Shown one piece after another: positions 8,166-16,099 of a stretch of 64,000 bases of DNA. Origin of the DNA: Ramlibacter sp. (lineage in GTDB: Bacteria; Pseudomonadota; Gammaproteobacteria; Burkholderiales; Burkholderiaceae_C); the NCBI GenBank assembly GCA_030695945.1, contig JAUYOG010000023.1, positions 1 to 64,000 of the forward strand. The letters run 5' to 3'. The translations under genes and the position numbers were made by a program. The notes below the pieces were generated by a model. The model did no database searches and was not told the DNA's origin. It saw only the letters and a list, made by a program, of their open reading frames with translations. Positions within the stretch are counted from its first letter, which is position 1, and each line of letters begins with the position of its first letter.

Positions 8166-9605
8166 TCAGACGTTCATGATCGTCACGGCGCGGGCGTTCA
8201 GGTAGGCCTCCATCGCCTCCGGGCCGCCTTCGGAGCCATAGCCGGAATCCTTGATGCCGCCGAAAGGCATTTCAGCCGACGGCATCGCGGGCATGTTGAT
8301 CCACAGCATGCCGACTTCGACGCGGCGCGCGAGCAGGTCGGCGTTCTTCAGCGACTTCGTGAAGGCATAGCCGGCCAGGCCGTAGGGCAGGCGATTGGCT
8401 TCGCTGATCGCGTCGTCCAGCGTGTTGAAACCGCGGATCGCGGCCATCGGGCCGAACGGCTCGTCGTTGAACACCTTGGCTTCCAGCGGCACGTCGGTGA
8501 AGATGGTGGGCTGCCAGAAGTTGCCCTCGCTGCCGATGCGCTCGCCGCCATGCGCCACCGTCGCGCCGCTCTTGATCGCGTCCTGCGTGAACTCGGCCAT
8601 GGCCGTCAGTCGGCGCGGGTTGGCCAGCGGGCCCATCTGCGTGCCTTCCACCGCGCCGTCGCCCACCTTGAGGCCCTGCGCGTGCTTGACCAGCGCCTGC
8701 GCGAAGTCGTTCTTGATGCTCTCGTGCACCAGGAAGCGCGTGGGCGAGATGCAGACCTGGCCCGCGTTGCGGAACTTCGCCGCGCCGGCGGCCTTGACGG
8801 CCAGCGCGATGTCGGCGTCTTCGGCGACGATCACCGGGGCGTGGCCGCCCAGCTCCATCGTCACGCGCTTCATGTGCTTGCCGGCCAGCGCGGCCAGCTG
8901 CTTGCCGACCGGCGTGGATCCGGTGAACGTGATCTTGCGGATCACCGGATGCGGAATCAGGTAGTTGGAGATGTCGGCGGGATTGCCGTAGACCAGTCCA
9001 AGCACGCCAGCGGGCAGGCCCGCATCGGCGAATGCGCGGATCAGCTCGGCCGGGGCGGCGGGCGTTTCCTCCGCGGCCTTGACGATCATCGAGCAGCCGG
9101 TGGCCAGCGCGGCCGCGAGCTTGCGCACCACCTGGTTGATCGGGAAGTTCCAGGGCGTGAACGCGGCGACCGGGCCGACCGGGTCCTTCAGCACCATCTG
9201 GCGGGCGGCAAGGTTGCCGCGCGAGGGCACGATGCGGCCGTACACGCGCAGGCCCTCGTCGGCGAACCACTCGATGATGTCGGCGGCGGCCAGCGCCTCG
9301 CCCTTGGCCTCGACCAGCGGCTTGCCCTGCTCCTGGGTCAGCAGCATGCCGATGTCGCCGGCCCGCTCGCGCATCAACGCGGCGGCCTTGCGCATGATCT
9401 TGTTGCGCTCGATGGCGGGCATGTCGCGCCATTTCTCGAAGCCTTTTTGCGCGGCGGCCAGCGCGCGGTCCAGGTCGGCGGTGCCGGCGTGGGCGACGCG
9501 GCCGATTTCCTTGCCGGTGGCGGGGTTGAAGACGGCCAGGCTCTTGCCGTCGGCTGCGTCCTGCCATTGGCCGTCGATGAAGAGTTGGGTGTTGGGATAG
9601 CTCAT
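8166..9605 (-). CDS. NAD(P)-dependent aldehyde dehydrogenase, succinate-semialdehyde dehydrogenase-like
   Basis: This 479-residue enzyme oxidises an aldehyde to the acid with NAD(P)+. Visible residues: Asn153 in TPWNFP, the general base Glu251 in MELGGHAP and the nucleophile Cys285 in [17 protein letters not shown] is the nucleotide loop. Length and the [17 protein letters not shown] end fit the GabD/succinate-semialdehyde class. ATG 9605 matches the usual start, whereas the open frame runs to 9668. The gene is divergent from the TetR gene at 9791 with about 185 bases between, suggesting possible control by that repressor. Substrate is an inference. Confidence 0.88.
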   Translation of the reverse strand: MSYPNTQLFIDGQWQDAADGKSLAVFNPATGKEIGRVAHAGTADLDRALAAAQKGFEKWRDMPAIERNKIMRKAAALMRERAGDIGMLLTQEQGKPLVEAKGEALAAADIIEWFADEGLRVYGRIVPSRGNLAARQMVLKDPVGPVAAFTPWNFPINQVVRKLAAALATGCSMIVKAAEETPAAPAELIRAFADAGLPAGVLGLVYGNPADISNYLIPHPVIRKITFTGSTPVGKQLAALAGKHMKRVTMELGGHAPVIVAEDADIALAVKAAGAAKFRNAGQVCISPTRFLVHESIKNDFAQALVKHAQGLKVGDGAVEGTQMGPLANPRRLTAMAEFTQDAIKSGATVAHGGERIGSEGNFWQPTIFTDVPLEAKVFNDEPFGPMAAIRGFNTLDDAISEANRLPYGLAGYAFTKSLKNADLLARRVEVGMLWINMPAMPSAEMPFGGIKDSGYGSEGGPEAMEAYLNARAVTIMNV

Positions 9606-9755
9606 CGGGAATTCCTGTGGTGCGGTGAAAACGGGTCGGCGAAACCAGACATTCTCTGGCAAATGCAACTTGCCTGCTTTTGGGAGTCCGGGAGCGGGGA
9701 ATATGCCTCGCCTCAGGTGGGGGTAAACGCCCGATTATTTTCACCAAGCACCCGC

Positions 9756-9783
9756 TTGCTAAAAATACCGCGCTTTGCTATGG
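9756..9783 (+). promoter_or_regulatory. Possible sigma70-type promoter for the TetR gene
   Basis: TTGCTA at 9756 and TATGGT at 9778 are separated by 16 bases, and the ATG of the TetR gene follows 7 bases after. If used, the transcript would be nearly leaderless. Two similar direct repeats (CGCTTGCTA and CGCTTTGCTA) overlap these boxes and might be repressor half-sites. This is pattern reading only. Confidence 0.3.
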
Positions 9784-9790
9784 TCGGCCC

Positions 9791-10450
9791 ATGGAAATTG
9801 CCGTTGCCCCACCGGTTGCCGACCCGGCAAAGCGCCCGCGCGGCCGGCCGCGCAAGACGGTGGAGGACCAAGGCGACGGCAATCGACGCGGCGAGCTGCT
9901 GCGCTCGGCGGCCCGCCTCTTCCGGCGCAAGGGCTTCGACGCCACCAGCACCCGCGACATCGCGGCGGCGGTGGGGATGCGCAGCGGCTCGCCGTTTTAT
10001 CACTTCAAGAGCAAGGGCGCGCTGCTGTACGCCGTCATGGAGGAGGGCATGCGCTCGGCGATCGACCGCCAGCAGATGGCCCTGCTGCGCGCCGAGCTGG
10101 CCGCGCCGGATGCCGCGGGCCGCCTGCGCATCCTGATCCGCAACCACTTCGACGTGCTGCTGGGGCCGGGCAGCGACTTCATCCCCGTCATGCTGTACGA
10201 GGCCCGGTCGATCACGCCGCGCCAGCGCACCACGCTGGCCCAGCTGCAAAGCGAATACGAGGCGCCGTGGATTCCGGTGTTGGAGGCGCTGCACGGCGCC
10301 GGGCGCCTGAAGGCTGAAGTCAAGCTGGCGCGGCTGCTGATCTTCGGCGCGCTGAACTGGTCGGCCCAGTGGTACGACCGGCGCAAGGGCGCGTCGCTGG
10401 ACGAACTCACCGACGAGGCCGTGAAACTTTTCATCGGAGACGCCACTTGA
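9791..10450 (+). CDS. TetR/AcrR family regulator
   Basis: This 219-residue regulator starts with an AT-hook-like basic stretch (KRPRGRPRK, residues 12-20). The TetR helix-turn-helix follows at about residues 35-80 (ARLFRRKGFDATSTRDIAAAVGMRSGSPFYHFKSKGALLYAV). The C-terminal half is the ligand domain. It is first in a run of overlapping genes: its TGA overlaps the TTG start of the SDR gene. It most likely represses the acyl-CoA carboxylation operon and possibly the divergent aldehyde dehydrogenase; the effector is probably an acyl-CoA (inference). Confidence 0.88.
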   Translation: MEIAVAPPVADPAKRPRGRPRKTVEDQGDGNRRGELLRSAARLFRRKGFDATSTRDIAAAVGMRSGSPFYHFKSKGALLYAVMEEGMRSAIDRQQMALLRAELAAPDAAGRLRILIRNHFDVLLGPGSDFIPVMLYEARSITPRQRTTLAQLQSEYEAPWIPVLEALHGAGRLKAEVKLARLLIFGALNWSAQWYDRRKGASLDELTDEAVKLFIGDAT

Positions 10451-11343
10451 GCGAACACTACCGTTCCATCTTCGCGCCCGGCCTGTTCAAGGGCAAGGTC
10501 GTCGTCGTCACCGGCGGCGGCTCGGGCATCGGCCGCTGCGCCGCGCACGAGCTGGCGGCGCTCGGGGCGCACGTCGTGCTGATCGGCCGCAAGCTGGAAA
10601 AGCTGCACGACACCGCGGGGGAGATCGTCACGGATGGCGGGCTCGCCAGCTTCCACGCGTGCGACATCCGCGACGAGGAAACCGTCAAGACGACGGTGCG
10701 GGCGATGGTCGCGGTGCATGGGCGCATCGATGCGCTGGTCAACAACGCCGGCGGGCAGTTCATCGCGCCGCTGGAGACGATCAGCGGCAAGGGCTGGTCG
10801 GCCGTGATGGACACCAACCTGACCGGCGGCTTCCTGATGGCGCGCGAGTGCTACCTGCAGTCGATGCAGCAGCACGGCGGGGCGATCGTGAACATCGTGG
10901 CGGACATGTGGGGCTCGATGCCCAACATGGCACACAGCGGCGCGGCGCGCGCGGGCATGGTGAGCTTCACCGAGACGGCGGCCGTGGAATGGGCGCACGC
11001 CGGCGTGCGGGTCAACGCGGTCGCGCCGGGTTACATCGCGTCCAGCGGCATGGACCACTACCCGCCCGAGGCCGGGCCCATGTTGCGCGAGATGCGCAAG
11101 ACCGTCCCTCTCGGTCGCTTCGGCACCGAGGCGGAGACGTCGTCGGCCATCGTGTTTCTGCTCAGCCCCGCGGCTTCCTTCATCAGCGGCGATGTGTTGC
11201 GCGTGGACGGCGCGAGGCCGCAGGTGCGCATGGGCTGGCCGATGAGGGCGCCCAGTGAAGAGGCGCGGCAGCGCGATGCCGTGAAGCCTTTCGATGGGTT
11301 CCATCGAGCGCGGGTGCCGAAGGTGTTCCAGGACCTGGGGTGA
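10447..11343 (+). CDS. SDR oxidoreductase, trans-2-enoyl-CoA reductase (PECR)-like
   Basis: This 298-residue classical Rossmann protein has the TGGGSGIG cofactor loop (about 20-27), DIRD, and the NNAGG motif. The usual YxxxK active site is replaced by HSGAARAG, as in peroxisomal trans-2-enoyl-CoA reductases and 2,4-dienoyl-CoA reductases, which lack the catalytic tyrosine at that point. The C-terminal ~40 residues (after VDGARPQVRMGWP) extend beyond the core. The only start that fits homology is TTG 10447, overlapping the TetR stop (TTGA). The next gene starts in its stop (GTGA). Likely reduces an enoyl-CoA in the pathway of this operon. Confidence 0.83.
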   Translation: MSEHYRSIFAPGLFKGKVVVVTGGGSGIGRCAAHELAALGAHVVLIGRKLEKLHDTAGEIVTDGGLASFHACDIRDEETVKTTVRAMVAVHGRIDALVNNAGGQFIAPLETISGKGWSAVMDTNLTGGFLMARECYLQSMQQHGGAIVNIVADMWGSMPNMAHSGAARAGMVSFTETAAVEWAHAGVRVNAVAPGYIASSGMDHYPPEAGPMLREMRKTVPLGRFGTEAETSSAIVFLLSPAASFISGDVLRVDGARPQVRMGWPMRAPSEEARQRDAVKPFDGFHRARVPKVFQDLG

Positions 11344-13010
11344 GGGCAGTGCCAGGCTATTCCTCTTCATGGAATCCGCAGAGCGCACTGGCGCTGCAGC
11401 GGCGCGAAGCCATGCTGTCGCGCATCGCGCAGCTGCGGGCGCTGGAGGATCGCGCGGCCGCGGCTTCCGCGAAGTCGAAGCCGGTCTTCGACAAGCGCGG
11501 CCAGCTGCTGCCGCGCGAACGCGTGGCGCTGCTGCTCGACCCCGGCTGGCCGTACCTGCCGCTGTGCTCGCTGGCGGGGTTCATGCAGGACACCAAGGAC
11601 CCGGCGGCCTCGGTGCCCGGCGGCGGCATGGTCGCCGGCATCGGCTTCGTCTCCGGCGTGCGCTGCATGATCGTGGCCAGCGACTCGGGCATCGACGCCG
11701 GTGCGATCCAGGCGATGGGCCTGGACAAGATCCTGCGGGTTCAGGAGCTGGCGCTGGAAAACAAGCTGCCCTTCATCCACCTCGTCGAAAGCGCCGGCGC
11801 CAACCTGATGCGCTACCGGGTCGAAGGTTTCGTGCACGGCGGCGCGCTTTTCCGCAACCTCGCGCGGCTGTCGGCGGCGGGCATTCCCGTCATCACCGTG
11901 CAGCACGGCTCGGGCACCGCGGGCGGCGCGTACATGCCGGGTCTGTCCGACGTGGTGGTGATGGTGCGCAAGCGCTCGCGCGCGTTCCTCGCAGGTCCGC
12001 CGCTCTTGATGGCGGCCACGGGCGAGATCGCGACCGAGGAGGAACTCGGCGGCGCGGAGATGCACACGGCGGTGTCGGGGCTGGGGGAGTACCTGGCCGA
12101 GGACGACCGGCATGCGCTGGGGATTGCGCGGGAGGTTGTTTCGAAGCTGTCATTCCGGCGAAAGCCGGAATCCATGGGGGAGGGCTCGCCAAGGTCGCGG
12201 AAATTGGAATCTGACCCCAATTTGCGGGATCAAGTCCGGCATGAGAGGGTCGAGGAATTGTTGACCCTCATCCCCTCCAACCTCCGCGAGCCGGTCGACA
12301 TGCGCGAGATCATCGCGCGCCTCGTGGACGGGGCCGACCTGCTGGAGTTCAAGCCGCTCTACGGCGCGCAGACGGTTTGCGTGCAGGCGGCTATCGAAGG
12401 CCACGCGGTGGGGTTCATCACCAACAACGGGCCGATCGACGTGCCCGGCGCGAACAAGGCCACGCATTTCATCCATCTGATGTGCCAGCTGGGCCACCCG
12501 ATCATCTACCTGCAGAACACCACGGGCTACATGGTGGGCAAGGAGAGCGAGCAGGGCGGAATGATCAAGCACGGCAGCAAGATGATCCAGGCCGTCACCA
12601 CCGCCACCGTGCCGCAGATCACGATCCAGTGCGGCGCGTCCTTCGGCGCGGGCAACTACGGCATGTGCGGCCGCGGGTACGCGCCGCGCTTCCTCTTCAG
12701 CTGGCCGAGCGCGAAGACGGCCGTGATGGGCGGCGAACAGGCGGCGCGCACCATGCAGATCGTGACGGAAGCGGGGCTCGCGCGCAAAGGCATCAAGCCG
12801 GACCCGGAACAATCCCAGGCGCAGTTCGACAAGATCGTCGCGATGTTCGAAGCCCAGGCCGACGCGTTCTACACGTCGGGCCTGCTGCTGGACGACGGCG
12901 TGATCGACCCGCGCGACACCCGGGCCGTGCTGGCGTTCTGCCTGGACACCTGTACGGAGGCGGAGCAAAGGCAACTGCGGCCCATGCAATTCGGCGTGGC
13001 CCGCATGTAG
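11340..13010 (+). CDS. Acyl-CoA carboxylase carboxyltransferase (beta) subunit, with in-frame repeat insertion
   Basis: This 556-residue protein carries two crotonase-like carboxyltransferase lobes and transfers CO2 from biotin to an acyl-CoA. Family motifs: PGGGMVAGIGFVSG, GGAYMPG with the oxyanion glycines, FLAGPPL, EELGGAEMH, and in the C lobe NNGPIDVPGANKATHFI, FGAGNYGMCGRGY and GGEQAARTM. It resembles MCC/geranyl-CoA carboxylase beta (LiuB/AtuC). GTG 11340 overlaps the SDR stop. Residues about 270-300 (SFRRKPES...KLESDPN) are not family sequence: they are encoded by two dispersed repeats sitting in the linker between lobes. Pairs with the biotin subunit at 14198. Substrate is not determined. 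Confidence 0.88.
   Translation: MRAVPGYSSSWNPQSALALQRREAMLSRIAQLRALEDRAAAASAKSKPVFDKRGQLLPRERVALLLDPGWPYLPLCSLAGFMQDTKDPAASVPGGGMVAGIGFVSGVRCMIVASDSGIDAGAIQAMGLDKILRVQELALENKLPFIHLVESAGANLMRYRVEGFVHGGALFRNLARLSAAGIPVITVQHGSGTAGGAYMPGLSDVVVMVRKRSRAFLAGPPLLMAATGEIATEEELGGAEMHTAVSGLGEYLAEDDRHALGIAREVVSKLSFRRKPESMGEGSPRSRKLESDPNLRDQVRHERVEELLTLIPSNLREPVDMREIIARLVDGADLLEFKPLYGAQTVCVQAAIEGHAVGFITNNGPIDVPGANKATHFIHLMCQLGHPIIYLQNTTGYMVGKESEQGGMIKHGSKMIQAVTTATVPQITIQCGASFGAGNYGMCGRGYAPRFLFSWPSAKTAVMGGEQAARTMQIVTEAGLARKGIKPDPEQSQAQFDKIVAMFEAQADAFYTSGLLLDDGVIDPRDTRAVLAFCLDTCTEAEQRQLRPMQFGVARM
12148..12176. repeat. Dispersed palindromic repeat inside the carboxyltransferase gene
   Basis: The sequence TGTCATTCCGGCGAAAGCCG followed by GAATCCATGG is the common proteobacterial intergenic palindrome (ATTCCGGC/GCCGGAAT arms). 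Its translation SFRRKPES is in frame. A related element is in the intergenic region 29681-29736. Confidence 0.75.
12199..12226. repeat. AAATTGG/CCAATTT palindromic repeat inside the carboxyltransferase gene
   Basis: Seven-base arms AAATTGG (12201-12207) and CCAATTT (12217-12223) enclose AATCTGACC. The translation is RKLESDPNL. A diverged copy occurs in frame at 17026-17050 in the acyl-CoA dehydrogenase of the same operon. Confidence 0.7.
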
Positions 13011-13019
13011 GAGACAAAC

Positions 13020-14201
13020 ATGAACTACACCCACGAACACCTCGAGATCCAGAAAACCCTCAAGCGCTTCATCGACGAGGAGATCAACCCGCACGTCGAT
13101 GAATGGGAAGAGGCCGAGATCTTTCCCGCGCACCAGGTGTTCAAGCGCCTGGGCGAGCTGGGCCTGCTCGGCCTGACCAAGCCCGAGGACTACGGCGGCG
13201 CGGGGCTGGATTACTCCTATGCCATGGCGATGGCGGAGGCGCTGGGCCACACCCATTGCGGCGGCGTGCCCATGGCCATCGGCGTGCAGACCGACATGGC
13301 GACGCCGGCGCTCGCGCGCTTCGGCAGCGACGAGCTGCGCAAGGAATTCCTGGCGCCGGCCATCGCAGGCGACATGGTCACCTGCATCGGCGTGAGCGAG
13401 CCCGGCGCGGGCAGCGACGTGGCCGGCATCAAGAGCCGGGCGGTGAAGGACGGTGACGACTACGTGATCACCGGCCAGAAGATGTGGATCACCAACAGCC
13501 TGCAGGCCGACTGGATGTGCATGCTGGTGAACACCGGCGAAGGCCCGATCCACAAGAACAAGTCGCTCGTGATCGTGCCCATGCGCGACGGCCGGAACGG
13601 CAAGCTGACCAAGGGCATCGAGGTGGCGAAGAAAATCCGCAAGATCGGGATGAATTCATCGGACACGGGCCTGATCTACCTCGACGAAGTTCGTGTGCCG
13701 CAGCGTTACCGCATCGGCAACGAGGGCCAGGGCTTCATCTACCAGATGCAGCAGTTCCAGGAAGAGCGCCTCTGGGCCGCGGCGAGCTGCCTGCAGTCGC
13801 TCACCAACTGCATCCAGTGGACGGTGGAGTGGGCGCAGGAGCGCAAGATGTTCGGCGCCACCCTGGCCGACCAGCAGTGGGTGCAGTTCAAGCTGGCCGA
13901 GCTGAAGACGGAGGTCGAGTGCCTGCGCGCCTTGACCTATCGCGCCGGCGAGCTCTATGTGGGCGGCCAGGACGTGCTGGAGCTGGCGTCGATGGCCAAG
14001 CTGAAGGCCGGGCGCCTGAACCGCATCGTCTCCGACACCTGCCTGCAGTTCTGGGGCGGCATGGGCTTCACCTGGGAGAACAAGGTCTCGCGCATGTACC
14101 GCGACGGGCGCCTGGGCTCCATCGGCGGCGGCGCCGACGAGGTGATGCTGGGCATCCTGGCCAAGATCATGGGCATCGCGAAGCGGCCGGCGGCGCAGTG
14201 A
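13020..14201 (+). CDS. Acyl-CoA dehydrogenase, citronellyl-CoA dehydrogenase (AtuD)-like
   Basis: This 393-residue FAD enzyme introduces an alpha-beta double bond into an acyl-CoA. Domain order: helical N domain (1-120), beta domain with CIGVSEPGAGSDVAGI and WITNSLQADW, and helical C domain (240-390) with ERKMFGATL and QFWGGMGFTWENKVSRMYRDGRLGSIGGGADEVM. A catalytic base consistent with the GGADE position lies near the end. It follows the carboxyltransferase by 9 bases with an RBS (GGAG at 13009) and overlaps the next gene by 4 (GTGA). Position between beta and alpha carboxylase subunits matches atu/liu-type clusters; the substrate is an inference. Confidence 0.88.
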   Translation: MNYTHEHLEIQKTLKRFIDEEINPHVDEWEEAEIFPAHQVFKRLGELGLLGLTKPEDYGGAGLDYSYAMAMAEALGHTHCGGVPMAIGVQTDMATPALARFGSDELRKEFLAPAIAGDMVTCIGVSEPGAGSDVAGIKSRAVKDGDDYVITGQKMWITNSLQADWMCMLVNTGEGPIHKNKSLVIVPMRDGRNGKLTKGIEVAKKIRKIGMNSSDTGLIYLDEVRVPQRYRIGNEGQGFIYQMQQFQEERLWAAASCLQSLTNCIQWTVEWAQERKMFGATLADQQWVQFKLAELKTEVECLRALTYRAGELYVGGQDVLELASMAKLKAGRLNRIVSDTCLQFWGGMGFTWENKVSRMYRDGRLGSIGGGADEVMLGILAKIMGIAKRPAAQ

Positions 14202-16099
14202 GCATCCGCCGCCTGCTCATCGCCAACCGCGGCGAGATCGCGCGCCGCGTGATCCGCACCGCGCATCGCATGGGCATCGCAACCGTGGCGGTGTACTCCG
14301 ATGCCGACGCGCAAGCCCTGCATGTGCGCGAGGCGACGACGGCGTTCGCGCTCGGCGGGAACACCTCGGCCGACACGTACTTGCGCATCGACAAGATCAT
14401 CGGGGCGGCGAGGGCCGCCGGCGCTGATGCCGTCCACCCGGGCTACGGGTTCTTGAGCGAGAACGCCGATTTCGCGCAGTCCGTGATCGATGCGGGCTTG
14501 CAGTGGGTCGGGCCGCCGCCCCAGGCCATTCGCACCCTGGGAAGCAAGTCCTCGGCCAAGGAGCTCGCGATTGCGCGCGGCGTGCCCTGCCTTCCGGGCT
14601 ATCAGGGTGACGACCAGTCGGACGCCCGCTTCGAAGCGGAGGCGCAGCGCATCGGCTTCCCGGTCATGGTGAAGGCGGCAGCTGGTGGCGGCGGCCGGGG
14701 CATGCGGTTGGTGACGCAGGCGCTGCAGCTTGAAGCCGCGCTGCAAAGTGCGCGCTCGGAGGCGCAGTCGGCCTTCGATTCCGGCGAACTGCTGCTGGAG
14801 CGCGCGTTGCTCGCGCCGCGCCACGTCGAGGTGCAGGTCTTCGCCGACGCGCACGGCCGATGCATCCACCTGGGCGAGCGCGACTGCTCGGTACAGCGGC
14901 GCCACCAGAAGATCATCGAGGAGACGCCCAGCCCGGCAGTGGTTGCCGCGCTGCGCGATCGCATGGGCCGCTGCGCGGTGGAGCTGGCGCTGGCGGCGGG
15001 CTATGTAGGCGCGGGGACGGTGGAATTCCTCTTGGATGGGAGCCCTCACCCCAGCCCGCTCCCAGGGGGAGAGGGAGCAATACCGTTCTACCTGATGGAG
15101 ATGAACACGCGGCTGCAGGTGGAGCACCCGGTGACGGAGGCCGTGACCGGGTTGGACCTGGTGGAATGGCAATTGCGGGTGGCGCAGGGAGAACCGCTGC
15201 CTCTGTCGCAGGAGCAGGTGCAGTTCGAGGGCCACGCGATCGAGGTGCGCCTGTGCGCCGAGGACGAGCACTTCACGCCGCGCTCCGGCACCGTGCTGCA
15301 TTTTCTCCCTCCCCCTCCGGTGGAGGGCGGGGGTGGGGGCACTTCGCTGCGTTTCGACCATTCGATATTCGAAGGCCTGCAAGTCTCCCCGCACTACGAT
15401 TCGATGCTCGGCAAGCTGATCGCGCACGCCGCCACGCGAGACGAAGCGATAGCGCAACTGGCCGCGGCCCTCGACCGCACCGAGATCCTCGGCCTGCCCA
15501 CCAACCGCCGCTTGCTCGCGGCGTGCCTGCGCCATCCGCAGTTCCAGGCCGGAGAAGCGCTGATCCCCTTCCTCGAGGAGCAGGGCACGGCGCTGCGCGG
15601 CGAGCTCCACGCGGCCGAGGCGGCGATCGCGCTGGAGTGCGGGCTGGCGACGCTCTACCCCATGGGCGATGCGCCTCTGGCGTGTCCCTTTCCGCGCCCA
15701 GTGCGGCTGCGGCATCGTGGGCGCTCGATGGATGCGCTGCCCGGTTCGCGGGCGGCACGATCCGTCACCGGCGTGCGCGTGGAAGGCTGCACATGGCATC
15801 TGCAGTCCGGCGCCATCGACCTGCTGTTGGAGGATGCATCGTTCGAGCCGGCGGCCGGCGGTGTCGGCGCCGCGGCCGCCAACGAGCTGCGCGCGCCGTT
15901 CAACGGCAAGGTGATCGCGATCCAGGCGCAGCCCGGCGCGACGGTCGTGCGTGGCGACACGCTGCTGGTGCTGGAATCGATGAAGCTGGAGCACGCGCTG
16001 GGTGCATCACGCGACGGCGTGATCAAGGCCGTGCACGTCGAGCCGGGCCAGCAGGCCGCCACGTCGCAGGTGCTCGTGACTTTCGAGGCGCTGCAATGA
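14198..16099 (+). CDS. Acyl-CoA carboxylase biotin carboxylase/biotin carrier (alpha) subunit, with two in-frame repeat insertions
   Basis: This 633-residue protein carboxylates its own biotin using ATP and bicarbonate. N-terminal biotin carboxylase (LLIANRGEIARR; HPGYGFLSEN; ATP-grasp loop KAAAGGGGRGM; ERDCSVQRRHQKIIEE; MEMNTRLQVEHPVTE). The C-terminal biotinyl domain carries the biotin lysine Lys596 in ESMKLEH. Start GTG 14198 overlaps the preceding stop. Residues about 282-294 (SPHPSPLPGGEG) sit between FLLD and FYLMEMN, where relatives have only a short turn, and residues about 369-382 (PPPPVEGGGGG) interrupt the loop after GTVLHFL. Both are encoded by CCCTC/GAGGG repeats. Whether activity survives is unknown; the frame is intact. 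Confidence 0.9.
   Translation: MSIRRLLIANRGEIARRVIRTAHRMGIATVAVYSDADAQALHVREATTAFALGGNTSADTYLRIDKIIGAARAAGADAVHPGYGFLSENADFAQSVIDAGLQWVGPPPQAIRTLGSKSSAKELAIARGVPCLPGYQGDDQSDARFEAEAQRIGFPVMVKAAAGGGGRGMRLVTQALQLEAALQSARSEAQSAFDSGELLLERALLAPRHVEVQVFADAHGRCIHLGERDCSVQRRHQKIIEETPSPAVVAALRDRMGRCAVELALAAGYVGAGTVEFLLDGSPHPSPLPGGEGAIPFYLMEMNTRLQVEHPVTEAVTGLDLVEWQLRVAQGEPLPLSQEQVQFEGHAIEVRLCAEDEHFTPRSGTVLHFLPPPPVEGGGGGTSLRFDHSIFEGLQVSPHYDSMLGKLIAHAATRDEAIAQLAAALDRTEILGLPTNRRLLAACLRHPQFQAGEALIPFLEEQGTALRGELHAAEAAIALECGLATLYPMGDAPLACPFPRPVRLRHRGRSMDALPGSRAARSVTGVRVEGCTWHLQSGAIDLLLEDASFEPAAGGVGAAAANELRAPFNGKVIAIQAQPGATVVRGDTLLVLESMKLEHALGASRDGVIKAVHVEPGQQAATSQVLVTFEALQ
15043..15076. repeat. CCCTCACCCC...GGGAGAGGG repeat inside the biotin carboxylase gene
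   Basis: The repeat is CCCTCACCCCAGCCCGCTCC followed by CAGGGGGAGAGGGA. It matches in reverse the intergenic copy at 49899-49938. It is read in frame as SPHPSPLPGGEG, inserted beside the conserved MEMNTRLQVEH segment of the ATP-grasp domain. Confidence 0.75.
15304..15340. repeat. Second CCCTCC/GGAGGG repeat inside the biotin carboxylase gene
   Basis: TCTCCCTCCCCCTCCGGTGG plus AGGGCGGGGGTGGGGGC is read in frame as FLPPPPVEGGGGG. It resembles the intergenic copy at 53449-53495. Confidence 0.7.

Noticed and set aside
13484-14197. Reading the biotin carboxylase as an 871-residue protein from an upstream start
   Set aside because: The first 238 codons are the out-of-frame shadow of the acyl-CoA dehydrogenase; homology starts at GTG 14198, overlapping its stop.
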